Below are positions 1 through 9,019 of a DNA stretch of 9,844 bases, piece after piece. Source of the DNA: Methylococcus sp. UBA6136 (GTDB lineage Bacteria > Pseudomonadota > Gammaproteobacteria > Methylococcales > Methylococcaceae). The DNA is taken from the NCBI GenBank assembly GCA_002423305.1, contig DIVI01000202.1, positions 1 to 9,844 of the forward strand, read 5' to 3'. Below the pieces are notes generated by a model, which saw only the letters and a list, made by a program, of their open reading frames with translations, did not search any database and had not been told where the DNA came from. A program made the position numbers and the translations under genes. Each line of letters starts with the position of its first letter. The stretch's first letter is position 1.

Positions 1-1647
1 GAGGCGGAAAACCCCAAGCTGAAGGGCATCCTCGACAAACGCTATGCCCGCGCCCAGCTACCCGATGGCAAGCTGGGTGAACTGGTCGATCTCATTTCCA
101 CCATCGGCTTCGCCGACCAATCCGGTCAAGCCCGCGATGTGTTGGGGCAGGTCTTCGAGTATTTCCTCGGACAATTCGCCAGTGCCGAAGGCAAGAAGGG
201 CGGGCAGTTTTACACCCCCGCGTCCATCGTCAAGCTGCTGGTCGCGGTCCTGGGTCCGCATCATGGCAAGGTGTATGACCCCTGCTGCGGATCGGCGGGT
301 ATGTTCGTCCAATCCGAACGTTTCATCGAAAGCCATGGCGGCAAGCTGGGCGACATATCCATCTACGGTCAGGAATCCAACCCGACGACATGGCGACTGG
401 CAGCGATGAACCTCGCCATCCGGGGGATCGACTACAACCTCGGCAGGGAGCCGGGTGACAGCTTCACCAAGGACCAGCACCCGGATCTCAGAGCCAACTT
501 CATCCTCGCCAATCCGCCGTTCAATATCAGCGACTGGTGGCATGGCAGTCTAGAAGGCGATCCCCGCTGGGTCTATGGCACCCCACCGGCTGGCAATGCC
601 AACTACGCATGGCTGCAGCACATGCTCTACCACCTCGCTCCAGATGGGCGAGCAGGCATCGTCCTCGCCAATGGCTCCATGAGTTCCAGCCAGAATAGTG
701 AAGGCGACATCCGCCGCGCCATGGTCGAAGCCGACAAGGTCGAGGTCATGATCGCCCTGCCGGGACAACTCTTCTTCAACACCCAGATCCCCGCCTGCCT
801 CTGGTTCCTGACCAAGCAGAAGACCCACCGCAAGGGCGAAGTCCTGTTCATCGATGCCCGCAAGCTGGGCAGCATGATCAGCCGGGTACAGGCAGAGTTG
901 ACCGATGAGGTCATCGCCCGCATCGCCACCACCGTCGCCACATGGCGCAATCCCTCCCCTTTCCCCCAGGGAGAGGGGCCGGGGGTGAGGGTGAACCAGG
1001 CACCGTCCCCCCATAAACCCCCACTCCCGGAAAACCTTCTCGCCTTTGCCCGCGAACTTCGACAGAGCCCAACCGATGTCGAAAGCTGGCTCTGGCAATC
1101 CCTGCGCGACCGTCGCCTGGCAGGGCACAAGTTCCGCCGCCAGCATCCGGTCGACCCCTATGTGCTGGATTTCTACTGCCACGAACTGAAACTGGGTGTG
1201 GAACTGGATGGCGCGCAGCACAATACCGATCCCGGTCTGGCGAAGGATCAGTGCCGCAGCGATGTTCTGGCGGCACAGGGCATACGGCTTTTGCGGTTCT
1301 GGAATAACGACGTGCTCCAGCAGCCCGAAGCAGTGCTGGAAGCGATTTTTGCTGCCGTGACCGAGCTTGCGCCCTCACCCCCAACCCCTCTCCCAGAGGG
1401 AGAGGGGAGTGAATACCGGGACATTCCTGGCTACTGCCGCAGCGTCCCATTGGCAGAGATTGCCCAGCACGGGCATGTCCTTACCCCCGGTCGCTATGTC
1501 GGCGCTGAGGAAGTCGAGGATGACGATGAAGCTTTTGCCGAGAAGATGATCAGACTGACAGAGCAGTTGGGCGAGAAACTGGCGAAAGGGGAGGAACTGG
1601 ATCAGTTGATCCGGCAGAAGCTCGGGAGGCTGGGGTATGAGTTCTGA
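1..1647 (+). CDS. hsdM: Type I restriction-modification DNA methyltransferase subunit HsdM, 5'-partial, with an internal DUF559 insertion
   Basis: This is the modification subunit of a type I R-M system. It transfers a methyl group from S-adenosylmethionine to adenine N6 and works as a complex with HsdS (M2S), or with HsdR as well when cutting. The frame is open from base 1, so the true start lies upstream; GTG 139 is only an internal codon. Visible motifs are GGQFYTP before the catalytic core, the SAM-binding motif DPCCGSAG (277-300) and the catalytic NPPF (511-522), all expected of N6_Mtase family HsdM. The family C-terminal segment is also present (YRDIPGYC, HGHVLTPGRYVG, then a charged helix ending in GYEF). 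Between TWR (about 948) and YRDIPGYC (from 1414) lies a 154-codon foreign segment with its own nuclease domain. Without it the window part would be 394 residues. The catalytic core is intact, so activity is plausible if the insertion sits in a surface loop. Confidence 0.95.
   Translation, partial: EAENPKLKGILDKRYARAQLPDGKLGELVDLISTIGFADQSGQARDVLGQVFEYFLGQFASAEGKKGGQFYTPASIVKLLVAVLGPHHGKVYDPCCGSAGMFVQSERFIESHGGKLGDISIYGQESNPTTWRLAAMNLAIRGIDYNLGREPGDSFTKDQHPDLRANFILANPPFNISDWWHGSLEGDPRWVYGTPPAGNANYAWLQHMLYHLAPDGRAGIVLANGSMSSSQNSEGDIRRAMVEADKVEVMIALPGQLFFNTQIPACLWFLTKQKTHRKGEVLFIDARKLGSMISRVQAELTDEVIARIATTVATWRNPSPFPQGEGPGVRVNQAPSPHKPPLPENLLAFARELRQSPTDVESWLWQSLRDRRLAGHKFRRQHPVDPYVLDFYCHELKLGVELDGAQHNTDPGLAKDQCRSDVLAAQGIRLLRFWNNDVLQQPEAVLEAIFAAVTELAPSPPTPLPEGEGSEYRDIPGYCRSVPLAEIAQHGHVLTPGRYVGAEEVEDDDEAFAEKMIRLTEQLGEKLAKGEELDQLIRQKLGRLGYEF
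951..991 (-). repeat. Palindromic REP-like element, left copy (in hsdM)
   Basis: The hairpin arms are CCCCTTTCCC (956-965) and GGGAGAGGGG (969-978), separated by a 3-nt loop and with one non-Watson-Crick (G-T) position. They are followed by CCGGGGGTGAGGG pointing inward. Read on the - strand it has the canonical order, CCCTCACCCC then the CCCCTCTCCC hairpin. It is translated in the hsdM frame as SPFPQGEGPGVRV, a Pro/Gly-rich peptide. It is the inverted partner of the copy at 1372-1412. Confidence 0.85.
1033..1365 (+). other. DUF559 (Vsr-like PD-(D/E)XK) endonuclease domain encoded inside hsdM
   Basis: The roughly 110-residue stretch carries the family hallmarks in order: an N-terminal helix (ARELRQSPTDVESWLWQ), RRLAGHKFRRQHPV, LDFYC with a likely catalytic Asp (1168-1170), VELDGAQH with Glu (1201-1203), Asp (1207-1209) and Gln-His (1216-1221), and the C-terminal GIRLLRFWNNDVL. 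DUF559 proteins are normally small stand-alone nucleases related to the very-short-patch repair endonuclease fold. Length and key residues look complete, so this is not a decayed remnant. It is read in the hsdM frame with no stop on either side. GTG codons at 985 and 991 could start a separate protein, but no ribosome binding site stands out. Its function within HsdM is unknown; it could be a passenger, or could give the methyltransferase subunit a nuclease of its own. Confidence 0.88.
1372..1412 (+). repeat. Palindromic REP-like element, right copy (in hsdM)
   Basis: The element begins with CCCTCACCCCC. It then has a perfect 10-bp stem, CCCCTCTCCC (1385-1394) with GGGAGAGGGG (1398-1407), around an AGA loop. 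It is translated in the hsdM frame as PSPPTPLPEGEGS. The + strand sequence has a stop (TGA, 1410-1412) in only one of its three forward frames, so it can usually be read through. Confidence 0.88.
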
Positions 1648-1787
1648 GACAACTCGGCGCAAGCTGGAGCGAAAGGGCGTGAGCCAAGGACGGGTCACGT
1701 CACGAGGAGGATGCCGTGTGGGCCCATTTGCAAGCGCTATGCAGTGAGCCCGATCGACAGGGCTGACTGGAAAACGAGGCAGAAATC

Positions 1788-2225
1788 ATGACAGACACCC
1801 CCCAACTCGACCTGAGCGCCTTGCGGGAGGCCGTCGCCTCATTAACCGATGGGTTAGACATTGTCAGCGATCCGGTGTGGTTCAACGCGCAATCCGAGAA
1901 GGTGCGCAACACGCTGATGGCCGGGGTAATCAAGAACTTTGAATTCGTCTACGAAATCAGCGTCAAGATGCTCAAACGCCAAATCGAGCTGGAGTCGGCC
2001 AGTCCCACGGAGGTCGATGAGAGCAGCTTCCGGGAGGTGTTGCGGGCTGCGGGCGAGAAGGGCCTGATTGCCGATGTCGAGGCCTGGTTCAAGTACCGGA
2101 CAATGCGCAACATCACCGCCCATACCTACGACCATGACAAAGCCCGACAGGTTTATGTCGACACACTGACGTTCATCGCCGATGCCCGCGCCCTGTTGCA
2201 GGCCCTGGAAGCCCGCAATGCCTGA
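1788..2225 (+). CDS. HEPN-domain nucleotidyltransferase substrate-binding protein (HI0074/HepT-like)
   Basis: A 145-residue all-helical protein resembling the HI0074 family, the HEPN partner of small MNT nucleotidyltransferases. The HEPN motif is R107-N-I-T-A-H112 followed by Tyr114, inside the sequence MRNITAHTYDHD. In HepT-MntA type modules the HEPN protein is an RNase toxin and MNT silences it by adding AMP near this motif; in other HI0074-type pairs the roles are less clear. ATG 1788 is preceded by a weak purine-rich site (CGAGGCAG). The gene lies 140 nt after hsdM, and its stop overlaps the next start by 8 nt (2218-2225, ATGCCTGA), so the pair is likely co-translated. The motif residues are present, so the protein could be active. 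That it is a toxin here is inferred from family and pairing. Confidence 0.9.
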   Translation: MTDTPQLDLSALREAVASLTDGLDIVSDPVWFNAQSEKVRNTLMAGVIKNFEFVYEISVKMLKRQIELESASPTEVDESSFREVLRAAGEKGLIADVEAWFKYRTMRNITAHTYDHDKARQVYVDTLTFIADARALLQALEARNA

Positions 2226-3852
2226 ACCGCTCATCGATCTCCGTTCCGATCACCTCCAGATCGTGCGAGACATCCTGGAAAAGCAGGTGCCGGAGCGCGA
2301 AGTCTGGGCGTTTGGCTCCAGGGCCAAAGGGTGTGCCAAGCCCTATTCCGATCTGGATCTGGCGGTCATCGGCGAGCAGCCCTTGAGTCTGGCGGTGCTG
2401 GCCGCCCTGACCGATGACTTCGCCGAATCCGATCTGCCGTTTCGGGTCGATGTCGTCGATTGGGCCACGACCCGGGAAAACTTTCGCCGGATTATCGAGC
2501 GGGACAAGGTGGTGGTGCAGGATGGGGGCGGGGGTATGGTATCTGAGTGGATCAACTGTACCCTTGGCGAATTCGTTCGACTCCAACGAGGGCACGACCT
2601 TACTGCGTCAGAACAGCAATTCGGCAATGTACCAATCATGGGTTCTGCGGGGCCAAATGGCACTCACAATAAGCCACTCGCGAAAGGGCCTGGTGTTGTC
2701 ATAGGTCGAAGTGGAGCATCAGCAGGACGGGTACATTTTAGTGAGGTTGATTATTGGCCCCACAATACTTGCTTATACGTGACTGACTTTAGGGGTAACA
2801 ATCCGAGGTTTGCCTATTACTTGATGCAAACTCTTGACCTGGCTTCTTTCAACTCAGGAAGTGCACAGCCCTCATTGAATCGTAATTACATCTATTCAAT
2901 ACCGGTCAAAGTTCCACTGCGTCATGAGCAGGATGGCATCGTAAATGTTCTTCAGGCTCTCGACGACCGCATAACCCTCCTGCGCGAAACCAACACTCTC
3001 CTTGAACAGATCGCCCAGACGATCTTCAAGTCATGGTTCGTGGACTTCGATCCGGTCCGCGCCAAGCAGGAAGGACGCATGCCAGAGGGCATGGATGAGG
3101 AAACCGCTGCCCTGTTCCCAGACAGCTTCGAGGAGTCGGCGTTGGGGATGGCGCCGAAGGGGTGGACACCAACGACCGTCTCCAGTGTTGCCGACATAAC
3201 AAAGGGAAAGTCCTATTCCAGCAAGGATCTAACAGCCTGCCACGATACCGCTCTGGTGACTTTGAAGTCATTTGAACGAGGAGGTGGCTTCCGCATGGAT
3301 GGTTTCAAGCCTTATACAGGAGCCTTCAAGCCAAATCAGGTTGTTATGCCGGGCGACCTAATAGTTGCCTACACTGACGTCACCCAAGCAGCTGAGTTAA
3401 TTGGAAAGCCTGCCGTAGTCGTTGGGGTTACCGAATACAAGACTCTCGTCGCTTCACTGGACGTGGGCATCATTCGCCCAAATGAGAATGGGTGCGGACG
3501 TCAATTTCTTTATGGGCTATTCAAAACAGATGCATTCCAGTCTCATACTCTTTCCCATACTTCAGGCACAACAGTACTGCACTTGGGGAAAGATGGTGTT
3601 GGTTCTTACACATTTCCATTGCCCCCTTTCCAAATACTCGCAGAGTTTGAGGCTATCGCATCAGCTATAGCAGAGTGGAGGCAGACAAACATTGATCTCA
3701 TCAGAACCCTCAGCGACCTCCGCGACACCCTGCTCCCGCGCCTGATCTCCGGCAAGCTGCGTCTGCCGGAAGCTGACGCCGATGATGACCTGCCCGAGCT
3801 GTTCCAGAGAGACCGAGACACTGGGCGGACGATTGATTTAAGCGATTTATGA
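2218..3852 (+). CDS. MNT nucleotidyltransferase reading in frame into HsdS (fused ORF of 544 codons)
   Basis: The first about 105 residues form a minimal nucleotidyltransferase (MntA-like). G33-S34-R35 lies in FGSRAKG, followed by S44-D45-L46-D47 and a third acidic residue (D78, in RVDVVDW), the metal-binding set of the Pol beta fold. Such proteins normally stop after about 100 residues, and this one reaches the usual end (IIERDKVVVQ). There is then no stop: a Gly stretch (codons 2524-2535) leads straight into the HsdS start Met-Val-Ser-Glu-Trp at 2536. The choice is between a real MNT-HsdS fusion and two proteins with an internal start at ATG 2536. ATG 2218 was chosen because it overlaps the HEPN stop and begins the conserved MNT sequence; the ATG at 2182 only adds residues out of the HEPN frame. 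The antitoxin role toward the HEPN protein is inferred from the family. Confidence 0.8.
   Translation: MPEPLIDLRSDHLQIVRDILEKQVPEREVWAFGSRAKGCAKPYSDLDLAVIGEQPLSLAVLAALTDDFAESDLPFRVDVVDWATTRENFRRIIERDKVVVQDGGGGMVSEWINCTLGEFVRLQRGHDLTASEQQFGNVPIMGSAGPNGTHNKPLAKGPGVVIGRSGASAGRVHFSEVDYWPHNTCLYVTDFRGNNPRFAYYLMQTLDLASFNSGSAQPSLNRNYIYSIPVKVPLRHEQDGIVNVLQALDDRITLLRETNTLLEQIAQTIFKSWFVDFDPVRAKQEGRMPEGMDEETAALFPDSFEESALGMAPKGWTPTTVSSVADITKGKSYSSKDLTACHDTALVTLKSFERGGGFRMDGFKPYTGAFKPNQVVMPGDLIVAYTDVTQAAELIGKPAVVVGVTEYKTLVASLDVGIIRPNENGCGRQFLYGLFKTDAFQSHTLSHTSGTTVLHLGKDGVGSYTFPLPPFQILAEFEAIASAIAEWRQTNIDLIRTLSDLRDTLLPRLISGKLRLPEADADDDLPELFQRDRDTGRTIDLSDL
2536..3852 (+). CDS. hsdS: Type I restriction-modification specificity subunit HsdS (possible independent start inside the fused ORF)
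   Basis: HsdS holds the two target-recognition domains that set the bipartite DNA site for the whole complex. From ATG 2536 it would be 438 residues, a usual length. The order is TRD1 (about 2540-2950), a first conserved helical spacer (LDDRITLLRETNTLLEQ, then IFKSWFVDFDPVRAK, about 2950-3070), TRD2 (about 3170-3680) and a second coiled-coil region (RTLSDLRDTLLPRLISGKL, about 3700-3765). The G-rich tract just before ATG 2536 could serve as a ribosome binding site but is not a clean one. Both TRDs are visibly more AT-rich than the helical spacers, the usual sign that TRDs were exchanged by recombination. The sequence recognised cannot be deduced here. Confidence 0.9.
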   Translation: MVSEWINCTLGEFVRLQRGHDLTASEQQFGNVPIMGSAGPNGTHNKPLAKGPGVVIGRSGASAGRVHFSEVDYWPHNTCLYVTDFRGNNPRFAYYLMQTLDLASFNSGSAQPSLNRNYIYSIPVKVPLRHEQDGIVNVLQALDDRITLLRETNTLLEQIAQTIFKSWFVDFDPVRAKQEGRMPEGMDEETAALFPDSFEESALGMAPKGWTPTTVSSVADITKGKSYSSKDLTACHDTALVTLKSFERGGGFRMDGFKPYTGAFKPNQVVMPGDLIVAYTDVTQAAELIGKPAVVVGVTEYKTLVASLDVGIIRPNENGCGRQFLYGLFKTDAFQSHTLSHTSGTTVLHLGKDGVGSYTFPLPPFQILAEFEAIASAIAEWRQTNIDLIRTLSDLRDTLLPRLISGKLRLPEADADDDLPELFQRDRDTGRTIDLSDL

Positions 3853-3935
3853 GATACCTGCGTGCTGCCAGAGGCTGAAGAAATGATTGCTGAGGTGTTT
3901 TAGCCTGGGAAAGCCAACCTTCATCATGCGCTACC

Positions 3936-3957
3936 GTATTAAATAATGCTTTAATAC
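3936..3957. promoter_or_regulatory. Inverted repeat in the AT-rich fic leader (candidate operator)
   Basis: GTATTAAA (3936-3943) and TTTAATAC (3950-3957) are perfect inverted repeats with a 6-nt spacer. They lie 33 nt upstream of the fic start in the only clearly AT-rich intergenic stretch of the island. The shape suits a dimeric repressor. No repressor gene is adjacent, but Fic proteins of this architecture end in a region that resembles a winged helix, so self-regulation is one possibility. This is inference from symmetry and position. Confidence 0.45.
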
Positions 3958-3970
3958 TGTTCATGTAAAT

Positions 3971-3984
3971 TAAAGCCAGCTTTA
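3971..3984. promoter_or_regulatory. Second short inverted repeat directly before the fic start
   Basis: TAAAGC, a 2-nt spacer and GCTTTA form a 6-bp palindrome (as RNA, a 5-bp stem with a 4-nt loop) ending 5 nt before ATG 3990. It occupies the position where a ribosome binding site should be, and none is otherwise visible. It could be a second operator half or an RNA hairpin limiting translation. It is short enough to be chance. Confidence 0.3.
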
Positions 3985-3989
3985 TCACC

Positions 3990-5125
3990 ATGCGCAGCAT
4001 CGGTACCACGATCACTTCTACCACCCTGGGCGAATCCGTACAGGCATTCGTGCCGCATCCGTTGCCGCCTACCGATCCGGAACTCGATGCCCGGTCATTG
4101 GAGTCGCTCAACCATGCGGCCGAATTTGCCTTGGCGCGACTGGCTGGCGTAGCCGGGTTGGTACCCTCTGTGGATTGGCTGCTCTATAGCGCCATTCGCA
4201 AGGAAGCCTTGCTGACCTCCCAGATCGAGGGGACGCAAGCCACCCTCACGGATCTCTTCAATGAAGAGGCCGGCTTTGCGATCAGCAATACCAATGATGT
4301 GGAAGAGGTCACCAATTATTTGCGGGCCTTCCGCATGGTGCAGGACAACTTGCGTGATCCTTCCGGCTTACCGATCAGCGTGCGTCTGCTGTGCGAAGCA
4401 CATCGGCTACTGCTCGATGGCGCGAGAGGTGCGGGCAAGCAACCGGGCGAACTCCGCCGTTCGCAAAACTGGATTGGCGGCACCCGGCCGGGGAATGCTG
4501 TCTTCGTGCCGGCACCCGCTGAGCGGGTAGCGGATTTGCTGGCTGATATGGAACGCTTCATTCATGCGCCATCCCCGCTGCCGCCACTGCTACGGATCGC
4601 GCTGGTGCATGCCCAGTTTGAAACCATCCACCCGTTTCTGGATGGCAATGGCCGTATTGGTCGCCTGCTGATCGCCGCGCTCATGGAGCATTGGCAACTC
4701 TTGCCTGAACCCCTGGTTTACCTGAGCGGTTACCTCAAAAAACATCAGGCTGAGTATTACCGACGCCTGTCCAGCATTCGCACCGAGGGCGACTGGGAGG
4801 GCTGGGTGTCATTCTTTCTGGAGGGCGTAGCGGTGGCGACCACCGAGGCTGAACACAGTATCGTGGCGATCGCCAGTCTGGTCGCGGGCGATCGCCGCCG
4901 CCTGTTGGCCGACCCCAAGGGGACCCCGGCGAGTTATCGCCTGTTTGAAATGCTGCCGATGATGCCACGCTTCACCATCGAGCGCGTGCGCCAGGCGCTC
5001 AACACCAGCTTTCCGACCGCCACCGCAGCCGTCAAGGTACTGGAAGGATTGGGGATCGTGGCGGAACTGACCGGGCAGAAGAAAAATCGCTGCTACAGTT
5101 ATCAGGCCTACATCGATCAACTAAC

Positions 5126-5129
<4 letters not shown>
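3990..5129 (+). CDS. Fic family protein (probable AMP-transferase) with N-terminal inhibitory motif
   Basis: A 379-residue Fic protein of the common Fic_N-Fic layout. The catalytic loop HPFLDGNGR spans residues 214-222; its His is the general base used to transfer AMP from ATP to a hydroxyl of a target protein. T76-S-Q-I-E80-G81 matches the inhibitory (S/T)xxxE(G/N) motif, placed N-terminal to the Fic core, so the enzyme is probably held inactive by its own glutamate (class II type). The C-terminal part (about residues 300-379) looks like a winged helix-turn-helix. The gene overlaps hsdR by four bases (ATGA, 5126-5129), so hsdR translation likely depends on fic. It has its own AT-rich leader. 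Fic genes inside type I R-M loci recur in bacteria, but their target and role are not settled. The motifs are complete and nothing suggests decay. Confidence 0.93.
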
Positions 5130-8302
<3,173 letters not shown>

Positions 8303-8397
8303 GAAATATCCGACAAGGGCTCATGAACCCGACTTCGTCACTCTGTGGAACTTCGAAACATCCCCCAGCCTTTATTGCCAACCGGATAAATCCCGCC

Positions 8398-8823
8398 ATG
8401 AAATGCTCTCTGCTCTCTGCGCTGACCTTGTCGTTGGCCTTTTGCTTTTCCGCCCAGGCGGCCAAGACGACCCCGCTGCTCGATGCCGAGACGTCCTGGA
8501 ACGGTGGGACCTTCCATTACCCGGAGGGCACACCCAAAGTCACGGCCGTGAAAATCCGGCTCAAGCACGGCGAATCGACCGCGATTCACTGCCATCCGGT
8601 GCCGCTGTTTGCCTACATCCTGAAAGGGCATTTGCGGGTGACCACGGGACGGGGGGAATCGCGTGTGTTCAAGCGTGGCGAGGCGATGGTTGAGGTCATG
8701 GACACCTGGCATCAGGGCAAGGCGGTCAAGGGCCCGGTCGAGCTGGTGGCTTTCTACGCCGGTGCCGAGGGCACCGAGGTATCGGAGCTGCAAGGCAGCG
8801 AAGCGAGCGGCTGCCAACCATGA
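8398..8823 (+). CDS. Secreted cupin-domain protein
   Basis: A 141-residue protein starting at ATG 8398. This start gives a clean Sec signal peptide (Met-Lys, a hydrophobic core, and a likely cut after SAQA, residue 21); in-frame upstream starts such as 8293 would bury it. The mature part is a single beta-barrel cupin. H64-C-H66 matches the His-x-His of cupin motif 1, followed by LFAYILKG, and W104-H105 provides the motif 2 His. The usual motif 1 Glu is not apparent, so metal binding may use a reduced ligand set. The product is probably periplasmic. Function cannot be read from the fold: cupins range from enzymes to small-molecule sensors. It begins 95 nt after hsdR with a weak GGATAAA site upstream, and overlaps a small Cys-rich ORF at its stop (ATGA). 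Confidence 0.85.
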   Translation: MKCSLLSALTLSLAFCFSAQAAKTTPLLDAETSWNGGTFHYPEGTPKVTAVKIRLKHGESTAIHCHPVPLFAYILKGHLRVTTGRGESRVFKRGEAMVEVMDTWHQGKAVKGPVELVAFYAGAEGTEVSELQGSEASGCQP

Positions 8824-8915
8824 AGCCAGGCGACTGCTGCGTCTTCTGTTCCTATGGCACCGTGCCCTGCCCACCCATTCAGGAGCACAAGGGCTGCTGC
8901 TCGACCTCCCGATGA
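8820..8915 (+). CDS. Small cysteine-rich protein (31 codons)
   Basis: ATG 8820 overlaps the cupin stop (ATGA), the same coupling seen between fic and hsdR. The 31-residue product has six cysteines, clustered as GDCCVFCSYG near the start, PCPP in the middle and GCC near the end. The CC-x2-C and CC spacing suggests metal or thiol chemistry. There is no signal peptide or membrane helix. The density of Cys and the coupled start argue for a real gene despite its size. Its sequence style (GDCCVFCSYG..PCPPIQ) resembles short hypothetical proteins I recall from other proteobacteria, which a search should confirm. No function can be assigned. Confidence 0.6.
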   Translation: MKPGDCCVFCSYGTVPCPPIQEHKGCCSTSR

Positions 8916-8933
8916 GAGGTTTTGACGCGGTCA

Positions 8934-8951
8934 GTGCAATCGACTTTGCAC
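8934..8951. promoter_or_regulatory. Inverted repeat GTGCAA-N6-TTGCAC, candidate operator before the efflux gene
   Basis: A perfect 6-bp inverted repeat with a 6-nt spacer lies in the gap between the Cys-rich ORF and the outer-membrane factor gene. TTGACG (8922-8927) just upstream resembles a -35 box, and the palindrome would cover the -10 region, although no good -10 box is visible. A repressor site controlling the efflux genes is a reasonable guess, no more. Confidence 0.4.
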
Positions 8952-9019
8952 CCATGGGTGTGATGGTTTCAATGGAATGAATGAACTTCCATAATGCGCT
9001 TTGGCAAAACACTGGGCGG

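Larger units (their letters stand above)
951..1412 (+). mobile_element. DUF559 nuclease cassette bounded by inverted 41-nt palindromic elements, inserted in frame in hsdM
   Basis: The segment starts and ends with two copies of the same element in opposite orientation (951-991 and 1372-1412). Aligning the left copy with the reverse complement of the right copy gives 35 identical bases of 41. The CCCTCACCCC-type heads face inward and the hairpins lie outside. The total is 462 nt, exactly 154 codons. Joining base 950 to base 1413 gives Thr-Trp-Arg-Lys-Tyr-Arg-Asp-Ile-Pro-Gly-Tyr-Cys, a normal HsdM sequence. No target-site duplication is evident at the edges. There is no transposase: the only encoded protein domain is DUF559. 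That it is a mobile unit is inference from the symmetry, the clean restored junction and the solo copy in hsdR. Confidence 0.7.

Noticed and set aside
550..1221. Long - strand ORF (223 codons) opposite hsdM
   Set aside because: Mirror of the GC-rich hsdM coding frame; no domain, and it spans the palindromic element only because that element is open in most frames.
951..1412. Intein or group II intron inside hsdM
   Set aside because: No intein splice-block residues (Cys/Ser at the start, His-Asn at the end), no reverse transcriptase or intron structure; DUF559 is not an intein homing domain. The segment appears simply translated through.
1637..1747. 36-codon + strand ORF overlapping the end of hsdM (starts ATGAGTTCTGAG, rich in Arg/Lys)
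   Set aside because: It overlaps hsdM in start-stop style, but the sequence has no recognisable domain, no ribosome binding site stands out, and its later part is Gly/Arg filler. Chance is as likely; not called as a gene.
2524..2534. Phase-variable G tract at the MNT-HsdS joint
   Set aside because: The runs are only five G each, split by a C, shorter than the usual slippage tracts; mentioned as a possible origin of the fusion but not called as a phase-variation switch.
3853..3935. Rho-independent terminator after hsdS
   Set aside because: No GC-rich hairpin followed by a T run; the TTTT at 3898-3901 has no convincing stem before it.
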